DNA of 64,000 nt from Bacteroidota bacterium (GTDB taxonomy: Bacteria > Bacteroidota > Bacteroidia > Bacteroidales > Paludibacteraceae): positions 1 through 64,000 of the forward strand of contig JAFNAS010000008.1 in NCBI GenBank assembly GCA_017860295.1. The letters run 5' to 3'. Made by a program: the position numbers and the translations under genes. The notes under the pieces are model-generated. The model saw only the letters and a list, made by a program, of their open reading frames with translations, did no database searches and had not been told where the DNA came from. Within the stretch, counting starts at the first letter, position 1. Each line of letters starts with the position of its first letter. Below are positions 1 through 7,557 of the stretch, piece by piece.

Positions 1-88
1 TACCTTGGTACTTATCAACGATACGACGAAACTTATTTTCGTTCAGAAATGATATCAGTTGGGCAAACACATATTTCTCTTTATTCAT
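1..88 (-). CDS. IS4-family (DUF4372-type) transposase, N-terminal fragment cut by window edge
   Basis: Reading leftward from the ATG at 86-88 gives a peptide beginning MNKEKYVFAQLISFLNENKF and continuing off the window. This is the typical opening of IS4-family transposases with an N-terminal DUF4372 domain, which are common in Bacteroidales and catalyse DDE cut-and-paste transposition. Only about 29 codons are visible, so I cannot tell whether the element is intact. The non-coding stretch up to about 220 presumably includes the element's end; the segment around 198-216 with two GGGA steps is a possible terminal repeat, but the other end is out of view. Family call is from recall of the N-terminal motif. 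Confidence 0.7.
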   Translation of the reverse strand, partial: MNKEKYVFAQLISFLNENKFRRIVDKYQG

Positions 89-268
89 TGCAGCCTATAT
101 ATTAGACCGCAAAATTAAAAATTGAAATCGTCGCGCTTGAAAAACTGATGTAACTAACTAAATTTCAAATATTTCAAAGAATACTTTTAGATTTTAATGG
201 GACAGTAATGGGATAATTATATAAATGATATTCAATTCAACCCTTGTCTGATTATCCGGTTTTTCCTA

Positions 269-298
269 AACCCCGAAGGCTTTAAAACCTTCGGGGTT
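269..298 (-). terminator. Palindromic hairpin CCCCGAAGG...CCTTCGGGG
   Basis: Inverted repeat with 11-bp arms (AACCCCGAAGG at 269-279 and its complement at 288-298) around an AT-rich loop. It lies just past the stop of the 317-1033 gene and probably serves as its terminator. The same arm sequence recurs at 1328-1338 and 1345-1378, so this is also a dispersed palindromic repeat. Confidence 0.6.
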
Positions 299-316
299 GG
301 AAAATCAATCACCTCC

Positions 317-1033
317 TTATTTCTTCGGCTCTGTATCCGGTTTGTCGGTGGCCGGAGTCTGACTGTTGTGCACCCGTTTGAGCAAACTGGCAAGGGTATA
401 TTCTTTCAGTTTAACCTCGTCCACACCACGGTACATGGCGCGGGCGGCATCCAGAATGGTTCCCGTCAGATCCCACAATTCGTTGAATGTTTTGATGCTG
501 TTGCCGGAAGCCCGGCTGCGTTCGTTCTTTTTGGTGTTATGACCCGTATTCAGCTCATCGATAGTATTCACTACCGTAGTCAGGGTGGAGAGATGGTCGT
601 CACTCATGCCTTTGGCTTTGAGCGCCGCTTCGTTTCGCTTCAGATTGGCAATCAACGAACGTCCTTCCACTATGGTTTTCTCTACGTTGTCGTTCGAAAT
701 AGCCGCTCGTATTGTTTTCAATCCGAAATCGTTTATATCCAGCGTTCCGGCTGCCAACTTGAGATAACCCTCTACCTGATTCAAACTAACCCTCAGATCG
801 CCCAACCGGGCATCAATCTGATCTTTAACGGCTTTTTGTTGTTTCAGTACATCTCCCGATTTTATCATCCCGTAACATTCGGTCTGTTTGGCTTGGCCAT
901 TGGCAAGAAACGGATCGGCAAAAATCGGGGAATACTTTACAAAGTCGGCTTTGTCTTTTTCAAAACTTTCGAATACAAAACCAGCCACTACAGGCACATC
1001 TTCCATTTTACAATTAAATCTTTTTTCTTCCAT
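317..1033 (-). CDS. Hypothetical alpha-helical protein, unrecognised
   Basis: A 238-residue soluble protein without signal peptide or membrane segment. The N-terminal third contains a segment around residues 23-48 (FESFEKDKADFVKYSPIFAD) that I associate with unnamed Bacteroidota proteins; the middle, residues about 65-170, is helix-rich with regularly spaced Leu, Ile and Lys residues, and the C-terminus (about 225-238) is a disordered Thr/Pro/Lys tail. The start is the ATG at 1033, the first in frame. It is followed by the palindrome at 269-298 and lies on the same strand as cas6 upstream, but separated by the 21-bp repeat array, so co-transcription is uncertain. No function is assigned. Confidence 0.7.
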   Translation of the reverse strand: MEEKRFNCKMEDVPVVAGFVFESFEKDKADFVKYSPIFADPFLANGQAKQTECYGMIKSGDVLKQQKAVKDQIDARLGDLRVSLNQVEGYLKLAAGTLDINDFGLKTIRAAISNDNVEKTIVEGRSLIANLKRNEAALKAKGMSDDHLSTLTTVVNTIDELNTGHNTKKNERSRASGNSIKTFNELWDLTGTILDAARAMYRGVDEVKLKEYTLASLLKRVHNSQTPATDKPDTEPKK

Positions 1034-1119
1034 AATGCAAAAAATTAAGGTTTATAACTAAATCGTCTTCCCTTCGGAAGCCGTGTCTTATAGAACTGTA
1101 GTCCGTTATCTCTCCTGTG

Positions 1120-1329
1120 TCGTATTCTTGATCGCCTCAATCAGTATAGTAATCTCCCGCATCGGTATAGCCGTTTTCCGAGCCGGTATTGCAATCCCCC
1201 GTATTGGTATGGCAACCTCTCGTGCCGGTATCCTAACTCCCTGAACTCGTACGATAGTTTTCTCTATCGATATATCCATTCCTTCAATCGGTATGGCGAT
1301 GCCCGTAATCCGTACGCGAATGTCCATAC
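1120..1329. repeat. Degenerate 21-bp tandem repeat array, about 10 units
   Basis: Units begin at 1120, 1141, 1162, 1183, 1204, 1225, 1246, 1267, 1288 and 1309, each close to CGGTATnGCnATnCCC with variable filling. Units are diverged but the 21-bp period is exact. On the minus strand one frame stays open and reads as heptapeptides such as GIAIPIE, EVAIPIR, GIAIPAR and KTAIPMR (within a frame spanning 1106-1471). The Ala codon varies in its third base between units (GCT, GCA, GCC). It sits directly 3' of cas6. Whether it is translated cannot be decided from sequence. Confidence 0.75.
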
Positions 1330-1344
1330 CCCGAAGGTTTTCCC

Positions 1345-1378
1345 ATACCCCGAAGGTTTTTAAAAACCTTCGGGGTAT
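1345..1378. repeat. Perfect 34-bp palindrome overlapping the cas6 stop
   Basis: ATACCCCGAAGGTTTTT at 1345-1361 is followed immediately by its exact reverse complement at 1362-1378. A partial direct copy (CCATACCCCGAAGG) precedes it at 1325-1338. The arms match the hairpin at 269-298. The last six sense codons of cas6 and its TAA (complement at 1360-1362) lie inside the palindrome. It could act as a terminator for cas6. Confidence 0.85.
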
Positions 1379-2139
1379 AGAAATCCGAACCCCAAACTCC
1401 CTTTTTCGCCCAGTCCCGCTTCGTAGCCAATCCGTAGCAGTTCGTTGTCGGCCTTCAGGCGAAAGCGGCAAAGCGAAGCGCGGATGCGGGTCTTTTGCGG
1501 GGTTCCGGCTTTGATCGTTATTAGTTTGGTACGGGGTTCGTCGAGCGTTTGCCAGTCGAAATCGTTATTGCCTTCGAACGGTTTGCCGTAGAATGCCTCG
1601 TATTTGTTTGTCAGATTATTGAAGATCGCCCGTCCGGCATCGGGGTCGGCTGCCGAAAAGTAATGTAGCTTTCCCTCTTCGTTTTTGCGCGACAGGCAGA
1701 GGGGCGACAGCAGATTGCCCGTCAGCACCCCATCGAAACGGGGTGGGGGCAGCATTTCGATGCCCTGCACCTTGAATTGCACTTTCGATTGCCGGTCGCC
1801 GAGTGTGAATAGCTGTTCGGCAAATATTCCTTTCACAAACTCTTCGGTGCTGCGCTCAGTCAGAAAACTGATCAGCAGTTCGGCCCGGTCGCTCAGTAAT
1901 AACAGTCGATTGTTTGTTTTGTCAATAGAAATTTTATCAATCGACAGGGGGGAGAAGATAAAAAGTCTGAATTTTTTGCCATCCGTTTCAAACCCGTTTT
2001 GATGCAACCATTGGGCATAAACGGCATCTCCTTTGGCCAATGTATGATAAATAAACGCCGAAATTTCGTATTGATAGTTAAACGGTAACGCATTGCCATG
2101 CGCCGCTTTATCGATAGATAGGGATATTTTGAATCTCAT
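1360..2139 (-). CDS. cas6: CRISPR-associated endoribonuclease Cas6
   Basis: Cas6 cuts pre-crRNA inside repeat hairpins and often stays bound to the 3' handle. The protein begins MRFKISLSID, the usual beta-strand opening of a RAMP ferredoxin fold, and ends with the glycine-rich loop GLGEKGSLGFGF typical of the Cas6 C-terminus; length about 259 residues is normal. I chose the ATG at 2137-2139 because the family starts at this strand; an in-frame ATG at 2163 would add eight residues. A His at about residue 22-30 expected for catalysis could be H14 or H31, not resolved by eye. No other cas gene and no CRISPR array is present in the window: neighbours are tatD and an unrelated hypothetical. The reading frame ends inside a palindromic repeat, so the C-terminal tail YPEGF is repeat-derived. 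Confidence 0.88.
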   Translation of the reverse strand: MRFKISLSIDKAAHGNALPFNYQYEISAFIYHTLAKGDAVYAQWLHQNGFETDGKKFRLFIFSPLSIDKISIDKTNNRLLLLSDRAELLISFLTERSTEEFVKGIFAEQLFTLGDRQSKVQFKVQGIEMLPPPRFDGVLTGNLLSPLCLSRKNEEGKLHYFSAADPDAGRAIFNNLTNKYEAFYGKPFEGNNDFDWQTLDEPRTKLITIKAGTPQKTRIRASLCRFRLKADNELLRIGYEAGLGEKGSLGFGFLYPEGF

Positions 2140-2465
2140 AATAGTTAAATAAATCGCCGACAAGTTAATAAAAAAGTTGCGGCTTGTGCAAGTGTGTTGA
2201 AAACTTTTTTTTTGTCAAAAAACGATAGCGTCGATCGGTTTTGTTTGGGCTATTGATGGAGCATTGATCGACGGTTCAGGCTCGGTTGTCGTTCGATAGA
2301 AATTTGCTATCACGACAATCGAAGACAATTTGAAGAGATGGTGGAGGGTGGTTTGCACGGAAAAAACGGCAGCAAACCGATCGGCAAGCGTCGGGAAAGG
2401 CTTGCAACGTTATTTGCTAAGGGAGCGGTCTATTGCTGTAAACATACGGAAGTCATCTTGACTTT

Positions 2466-2660
2466 TCGGTATATACTTACTATTGAATACAACCGGTATC
2501 AACTGTCGTACCTACGGCACTTCATTGTACCCGGGAACATGTTTTTCTATAACCCTATCGTCCCGATGGGACTACAATGCCATAGGCATGACAGGTTTAT
2601 AGAATATGATTGCCCCATGCAGTAAAAAGTTCTGTAGGAACGACACCTGTCGATATATAA
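2466..2660 (+). repeat. Interspersed multi-hairpin repeat, copy A
   Basis: This stretch aligns end to end with the reverse complement of about 8410-8640 (copy B), sharing long blocks such as TTTTTCTATAA and ATCGTCCCGATGG. It is built of a row of short palindromes: GTACCTACGGCAC, GTCCCGATGGGAC, TGCCATAGGCA and GTTCTGTAGGAAC. Several palindromes differ between the copies yet remain pairable. It occupies most of the 605-base gene-free stretch 2140-2744 between cas6 and tatD; the remainder (2140-2465 and 2661-2744) shows no gene. Confidence 0.8.
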
Positions 2661-2744
2661 CGGCAACAAAAGCTGTTCATTATAAATTATCGGCGTTGTT
2701 TGAAAAGTCAGGATGGCATTCCAATACCATCGGGGTGATCGGTA

Positions 2745-3515
2745 TTAATCTAACCGAAATAATTCACGGCTATTTTGTTCGGTTATCGCACCGATTTCAC
2801 CAATGGGGAGATGGTAAATTTCGGCCAACTTTTGTGCAACCAGTAGTACGTAAGCGCTTTCGTTGCGTTTGCCACGGTAGGGAACCGGGGTGAGGTAGGG
2901 GGCATCGGTTTCCAGTACCAGATTGTCGGGCGATAGTTGTTCGAGTACGCTACTCAGTTTCGAGTTCTTGAAGGTAACTACTCCGTTAATGCCTAAGTAG
3001 AAGTTGCCGAGCGATAGTATGCGACGGGCAAATTCGACGGAATCGCCAAAGCTGTGGAAGATACCCCTGAGTTTGTCGCAGTTGTATTTTTCTACACAGG
3101 CAATGGTATCGTCAAAGGCATCGCGCTGGTGAATAATGACCGGCAGGTCGTACTCTATAGCCCATTGAAGCTGCTGTTCGAAGACCATGATCTGCTCCCT
3201 GCGAAAGGTTTTGTCCCAGTAAAGGTCGATGCCCACTTCGCCAATGGCGCAATAGGGTCGGCGGTCGAGTTCGTGCTTCACCCACACCAATTCATCTTTG
3301 TAGGCAGCATTCACGCTTGTAGGATGCAGGCCGATGGTCGCGCTGAAATACTCCGGTTCGGTAGCTTCGAGCGCCAGCATCGGTTCCAGCGTCTCTTTAT
3401 CTACGTTAGGCAGTATAATATGTGCCACTCCGGCCGCTTTTGCCCTGTTGACAACCTCCGTCCGGTCTTCGTCGAACTCGGGAAGGTAGATGTGTGAATG
3501 GGTATCTATGAGCAT
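2745..3515 (-). CDS. tatD: TatD-family metal-dependent hydrolase
   Basis: A 256-residue TIM-barrel hydrolase of the TatD/YcfH family (divalent-metal DNase or phosphoesterase activity in characterised members). Metal ligands are visible: HSH near residues 6-8, GEVGID near 92-97, HQRD near 127, FHSFGD near 154 and ETDAPYLTP near 202. Length matches YcfH-like members. The start ATG at 3515 is the first in frame and opens directly with the metal motif. It follows the four-helix-bundle gene on the same strand, separated by about 100 bases carrying oligonucleotide repeats. The cellular substrate is not known from context. Confidence 0.93.
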   Translation of the reverse strand: MLIDTHSHIYLPEFDEDRTEVVNRAKAAGVAHIILPNVDKETLEPMLALEATEPEYFSATIGLHPTSVNAAYKDELVWVKHELDRRPYCAIGEVGIDLYWDKTFRREQIMVFEQQLQWAIEYDLPVIIHQRDAFDDTIACVEKYNCDKLRGIFHSFGDSVEFARRILSLGNFYLGINGVVTFKNSKLSSVLEQLSPDNLVLETDAPYLTPVPYRGKRNESAYVLLVAQKLAEIYHLPIGEIGAITEQNSRELFRLD

Positions 3516-3518
3516 CTT

Positions 3519-3562
3519 TGTTGAATCGTTTAATTGTGGAAATGTGTAATTGTTTAATCGTA
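3519..3562. repeat. Oligonucleotide repeats (left flank), inverted relative to 3970-4088
   Basis: Contains TTGAATCGTTTAATTGT and GTAATTGTTTAATCG, whose reverse complements (ACAATTAAACGATTCAA-like words) recur several times at 3970-4088. The two blocks bracket the four-helix-bundle gene in opposite orientation. Confidence 0.6.
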
Positions 3563-3616
3563 ACCTGAAATGTTATCTGGCTTGGAAGCTTCGGTTCAGT
3601 GCATTCAGTTTATTGG

Positions 3617-3934
3617 CTATTTGTCGATATTGGCTTTTGTCTCTGTGAATTGTTGTTCAGAGATATATTCCAGATCAAACGTCATATAGAGTTGCGACAA
3701 GACCTCCATCAACGAACCGAAAGAGATTTCAATAAAACGGCACTTCTCCTTAACGGTACTGCGGGAAACTCCTTCGGCTATATTTGACATGACAGATACC
3801 GTTGCTCGTTGTATTTGAGCAGACAGACCAAATCGTTCCTCAACAGGGAACTGCTTTGTCAGCAGATACATTTTCTTTACAAGTTGGCGAGCATCTTGCC
3901 AAACTTCAAGTTTTTCAAAGCTGTACAGATACAT
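3617..3934 (-). CDS. Four-helix-bundle protein (23S rRNA intervening-sequence type)
   Basis: A 105-residue protein of the S23/IVS-encoded family, a small four-helix bundle. Diagnostic segments are FEKLEVWQDARQL (residues 6-18), the central QIQRATVSVMSNIAEG (about 41-56) and FIEISFGSLMEVLSQL (about 67-82). The family was first noted inside 23S rRNA intervening sequences, but free-standing chromosomal copies are frequent in Bacteroidota; no biochemical role is established to my knowledge. The gene lies between tatD and guaA on the same strand and is bracketed by inverted blocks of short repeats (3519-3562 and 3970-4088), which may mark it as an inserted unit. Confidence 0.9.
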   Translation of the reverse strand: MYLYSFEKLEVWQDARQLVKKMYLLTKQFPVEERFGLSAQIQRATVSVMSNIAEGVSRSTVKEKCRFIEISFGSLMEVLSQLYMTFDLEYISEQQFTETKANIDK

Positions 3935-3969
3935 GGCATTTCTCTCTTGTCAGTTAATAGAAAAAATCG

Positions 3970-4088
3970 TTGAACTGTTCTGTCGATTCAACGATTAAAC
4001 AATTCAACGATTGGATAGTTCTGTTATTTTGCGGTTGAACGATTACACATTTCAACAATTCAACACTTCCACGATTAAACGATTAAAC
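3970..4088. repeat. Oligonucleotide repeats (right flank) built of AACGATTNAAC words
   Basis: A 119-base low-complexity block made of repeated words CGATTCAACGATTAAACAAT, CAATTCAAC and CGATTAAACGATTAAAC. It is the inverted counterpart of 3519-3562 and lies between guaA and the four-helix-bundle gene. Confidence 0.65.
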
Positions 4089-4098
4089 AGGTAGTTCA

Positions 4099-5628
4099 TC
4101 ATTCCCACTCGATGGTGGCGGGCGGTTTGGAGCTGATGTCGTACACTACGCGGTTTACGCCACGTACTTTGTTGATGATGTCGTTGGATACCTGCGCCAT
4201 AAAGTCGTACGGGAGATGAACCCAGTCGGCGGTCATGCCATCGGTAGAGTGAACGGCACGCAGCGCGATGGTGTTTTCGTAGGTACGTTCGTCACCCATT
4301 ACGCCTACCGATTTCACCGGAAGCAGAATGGTACCTGCCTGCCAGATGGAATCGTACAAACCCCATGTTTTCAACCCTTCGATAAAGATGTGATCGGCAT
4401 CCTGCAGAATGCGCACCTTCTCGGCAGTAACATCGCCAAGGATGCGTACACCCAGACCCGGTCCCGGGAAGGGATGGCGGCCCAGCAAATCCGGCGAAAT
4501 GCCGAGGCTTTTGCCCACGCGGCGCACTTCGTCTTTGAAGAGCAGGCGCAACGGTTCAACGACCTTTAGTTTCATTGTTTCGGGCAGGCCACCCACGTTG
4601 TGGTGCGATTTGATAGTTGCCGAGGGACCGTTTACCGAAACCGATTCGATAACATCGGGGTAAATAGTACCCTGTGCCAGCCACTTCACGTCTTGTATTT
4701 TGTGTGCTTCTATATCGAATACTTCGATAAAGTCGCGACCGATAATTTTGCGTTTCTTTTCGGGTTCTGTCACCCCTTTCAGGTCGTTCAGAAAACGATC
4801 GGTAGCATCTACGCCGATCACGTTCAGCTTCATGCCCTTGTACTGATCGAGCACGCTTTCGAATTCGTTTTTACGCAACAGTCCGTTGTTTACGAAGATA
4901 CAGGTGAGGTTTTCGCCGATGGCACGGTGCAGTAATACGCCCGCTACGGTAGAATCGACTCCACCCGACAAACCAAGTACCACTTTGTCGTTGCCCAACA
5001 GCACTTTCAACTCCTTAACAGTACTTTCGATAAACGAATCGGGAGTCCAGTCCTGCTGACATTCGCAGATATTCACCACAAAGTTCTTTAATATTTGCGA
5101 TCCTTCGGAGGTGTGATATACTTCGGGGTGAAACTGGATGCCGAAGGTGTTTTCGCCACTTATTTTGAATGCGGCATTTTTTACCGTTTCAGTCGAAGCA
5201 ATTAGTTCGAAATTAGAAGGTATTTCGGTAATGGTATCTCCGTGCGACATCCAAACCTGTGTACGTTCGCTCACTCCGGCAAAAAGAGGAGAGTGCGATG
5301 CGGTTACGTTCAACATGGCGCGGCCATATTCCCGTGTATTGGATGGTTCTACCTTGCCGCCGTTGCTGTGGCAAAGATACTGGGCTCCGTAGCATACGCC
5401 CAGAATGGGCATCTTGCCTTCAAACGGAGTGAGGTCGGGAATCAGCGCATTGTCCTGATGGACAGAAAAAGGACTTCCTGAGAGAATAACACCCTTCACT
5501 GTGGCATCGAGAGCCGGATAGTGGTTGTAAGGATGAATTTCGCAGTAGACATTGAGTTCGCGGATGCGACGACCGATAAGTTGGGTGTATTGCGACCCGA
5601 AATCGAGGATAAGGATTTTGTTGGTCAT
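4099..5628 (-). CDS. guaA: GMP synthase (glutamine-hydrolysing)
   Basis: Converts XMP, ATP and glutamine to GMP in purine synthesis. The 509-residue protein has the class I glutamine amidotransferase domain first (nucleophile in [11 protein letters not shown], Cys79; His/Glu in FHPEV, H167 and E169), then the ATP pyrophosphatase loop SGGVDS at 221-226, and the GuaA dimerisation domain ending in KPPATIEWE, the invariant C-terminus. Length is that of the family. The start is the only sensible ATG at 5628; a -7-like TATCTTTG lies 23 bases upstream on the same strand. No purine gene is adjacent. Confidence 0.98.
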   Translation of the reverse strand: MTNKILILDFGSQYTQLIGRRIRELNVYCEIHPYNHYPALDATVKGVILSGSPFSVHQDNALIPDLTPFEGKMPILGVCYGAQYLCHSNGGKVEPSNTREYGRAMLNVTASHSPLFAGVSERTQVWMSHGDTITEIPSNFELIASTETVKNAAFKISGENTFGIQFHPEVYHTSEGSQILKNFVVNICECQQDWTPDSFIESTVKELKVLLGNDKVVLGLSGGVDSTVAGVLLHRAIGENLTCIFVNNGLLRKNEFESVLDQYKGMKLNVIGVDATDRFLNDLKGVTEPEKKRKIIGRDFIEVFDIEAHKIQDVKWLAQGTIYPDVIESVSVNGPSATIKSHHNVGGLPETMKLKVVEPLRLLFKDEVRRVGKSLGISPDLLGRHPFPGPGLGVRILGDVTAEKVRILQDADHIFIEGLKTWGLYDSIWQAGTILLPVKSVGVMGDERTYENTIALRAVHSTDGMTADWVHLPYDFMAQVSNDIINKVRGVNRVVYDISSKPPATIEWE

Positions 5629-5650
5629 GCTGGTGTGAAGAATTTTGCTG

Positions 5651-5658
5651 CAAAGATA
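5651..5658 (-). promoter_or_regulatory. Bacteroidota -7 box upstream of guaA
   Basis: On the minus strand this reads TATCTTTG, matching the Bacteroidota -7 consensus TAnnTTTG. A clear -33 TTTG at the right spacing is not seen. The implied leader is short (about 15-20 bases). Confidence 0.5.
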
Positions 5659-5844
5659 CGTTTTTTTGCTAACTTTGCACCGTTTTTTAGCAAGATAAAT
5701 TAGCCGGATCAGACATTGTTGATAATGTTTTATATTGCTAATGAATAAATTAGATTGTTTTTATAGTAGTTTTACTTTGAGTGTCATAGCCTTGTCGACG
5801 ACACTCAAGAAATAGGTATGTAGTATTTATTAATTTGTAACAGT

Positions 5845-6705
5845 ATGTCAAACAATTTATTGAAAGGGAAGAGAGGAATTATCTTCGGCGCTTTGAACGA
5901 TATGTCCATTGCATGGAAAGTGGCAGAACGTGCGGTAGAAGAAGGTGCTTCCATTACATTGACCAATACAGCTTTGGCCGTTCGTATGGGAACTATCAGC
6001 GAACTGGCAACGAAGTTGAATGCCGAAGTAATTCCCGCCGATGCCACGAAAGTGGAAGATCTGGAAATGGTTTTTACTAAATCACAGGAAATTCTGGGTG
6101 GTAAAATCGATTTCGTTTTGCATTCCATCGGTATGTCTCCGAATGTACGCAAAAAACGTACGTATGATGATCTGGATTATAACTTATTGAACAGTACGCT
6201 CGATATTTCAGCCATTTCATTTCATAAAATGATTCAGGTGGCCAAGAAAATGGATGCTATCAGCGAAGGTGGTTCTATTTTGGCTCTTTCGTATGTGGCA
6301 GCTCAACGTACTTTCTTTGGATACAATGACATGGCCGATGCAAAAGCGATGCTTGAATCGATTGCACGTAGCTTTGGCTATATTTACGGTCGTGAAAAAG
6401 GGGTGCGTATCAATACCATCTCACAGTCGCCTACAATGACTACTGCCGGAAGTGGTATCAAAGGCTTCGACGGTTTGCTCGACTTTTCCAACCGGATGTC
6501 GCCACTGGGTAACGCGTCCGCAGAAGATTGTGCCGACTACTGTATTGTAATGTTCTCGGATCTTACTAAAAAAGTAACCATGCAGAATCTTTATAACGAC
6601 GGAGGTCTTTCAAGCATGGGTATGAGTCTGCGGGCAATGACTCAATACAATAAGAGCTTTGAAAATGACTTTACAGATGAAAATGGAAATATTATCTACG
6701 GATAA
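5845..6705 (+). CDS. fabI: Enoyl-[acyl-carrier-protein] reductase (NADH)
   Basis: Catalyses the last step of the fatty-acid elongation cycle. The 286-residue protein is an atypical short-chain dehydrogenase: nucleotide loop GKRGIIFGALNDMSIAW near residues 8-24, and the FabI catalytic pattern SYVAAQRTFFGYNDMADAK with Tyr-x6-Lys near 149-167, followed by the substrate-loop segment ISQSPTMTTAGSGI. Start is the ATG at 5845. It is divergent from guaA and lies 110 bases before lspA on the same strand, possibly sharing a transcript. FabI is the known target of triclosan, so this organism probably relies on it. Confidence 0.97.
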   Translation: MSNNLLKGKRGIIFGALNDMSIAWKVAERAVEEGASITLTNTALAVRMGTISELATKLNAEVIPADATKVEDLEMVFTKSQEILGGKIDFVLHSIGMSPNVRKKRTYDDLDYNLLNSTLDISAISFHKMIQVAKKMDAISEGGSILALSYVAAQRTFFGYNDMADAKAMLESIARSFGYIYGREKGVRINTISQSPTMTTAGSGIKGFDGLLDFSNRMSPLGNASAEDCADYCIVMFSDLTKKVTMQNLYNDGGLSSMGMSLRAMTQYNKSFENDFTDENGNIIYG

Positions 6706-6815
6706 TTTTTACCCCGAACAATAATTGAGCGTAATTGGCGGTTCATCCTACTGGTGGCCGCTAATTACCGTTTTAAATTGAACCATCCAATCAACGAAAA
6801 AACATTTACCACACC

Positions 6816-7460
6816 ATGCAACTCTCGAAAACGGCAAAAATTTCCATACTGACGGTCTTTTTGATACTGTTGTGCGACCAGACGCTCAAAATTTTTATTA
6901 AATCGCATTTTGAGCTTGGACATGACATCCAGATTTTCAGCTGGTTTCATATCTATTTCATAGAAAATAACGGAATGGCATTCGGTATGGAATTGTTCGG
7001 TAAATTGTTTTTGAGCTTGTTTCGCATCGGAGCAGGAATCTTTCTGGTCTATTATCTTCGTAAAATTATTCAACGTCAGTTGCCTATCGGGTATATTATC
7101 AGTATATCGCTGGTTCTTGCCGGTGCCATCGGAAATCTGCTTGACAGTATGTTCTACGGATTGCTTTTTTCAGATAGTATGGGACAGGTGGCACAATTTA
7201 TGCCCGAAAGCGGGGGATATGCCTCTCTTTTCTACGGTCGTGTGGTCGATATGCTCTATTTTCCGCTTATCGAGGGTCATTTCCCCGATTGGTTTCCGCT
7301 GTGGGGAGGCGAAGACTTTATTTTCTTCCGTCCGGTGTTCAATATTGCCGATAGTGCGGTAAGTGTCGGGGTGGTGCTTATATTGTTATTTTACCGTCGT
7401 TATTTGTCCGATAATGAAATAAAAAATCAGGACGACCTAACGTCTGAAGGAAAAGCATAA
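6816..7460 (+). CDS. lspA: Lipoprotein signal peptidase (signal peptidase II)
   Basis: Membrane aspartyl protease that removes signal peptides from prolipoproteins. Four membrane segments are visible (about residues 9-27, 63-81, 91-110 and 178-193). The catalytic pair is in GNLLD (Asp110) and FNIADS (Asp179), with NNGMAFG near 51-57. At 214 residues it is longer than the E. coli enzyme because of an insertion between about 115 and 170, as is common in Bacteroidota. It is followed 97 bases later by a DUF4296 lipoprotein, a frequent neighbour of lspA in Bacteroidales, which is itself a likely substrate. Confidence 0.96.
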   Translation: MQLSKTAKISILTVFLILLCDQTLKIFIKSHFELGHDIQIFSWFHIYFIENNGMAFGMELFGKLFLSLFRIGAGIFLVYYLRKIIQRQLPIGYIISISLVLAGAIGNLLDSMFYGLLFSDSMGQVAQFMPESGGYASLFYGRVVDMLYFPLIEGHFPDWFPLWGGEDFIFFRPVFNIADSAVSVGVVLILLFYRRYLSDNEIKNQDDLTSEGKA

Positions 7461-7557
7461 AGTGAATATGTTGCTGTGCTACATTCAAAAAAGATCGTGA
7501 TAATTGTCAGCAAAATCGAGTGTTATTACCTCTATTAGATGAAAAAATGATGATCGT

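Noticed and set aside
1106-1471. 121-codon minus-strand frame across the 21-bp repeat array as a gene
   Set aside because: It begins inside cas6 in another frame and consists of repeat units; kept as a repeat and a finding, not as a CDS.
2140-2744. CRISPR array or leader next to cas6
   Set aside because: No repeated 25-45 base unit with regular spacers; the palindromes are all different.
2338-2893. 95-codon plus-strand frames between cas6 and tatD
   Set aside because: They lie in the hairpin repeat or antisense to tatD.
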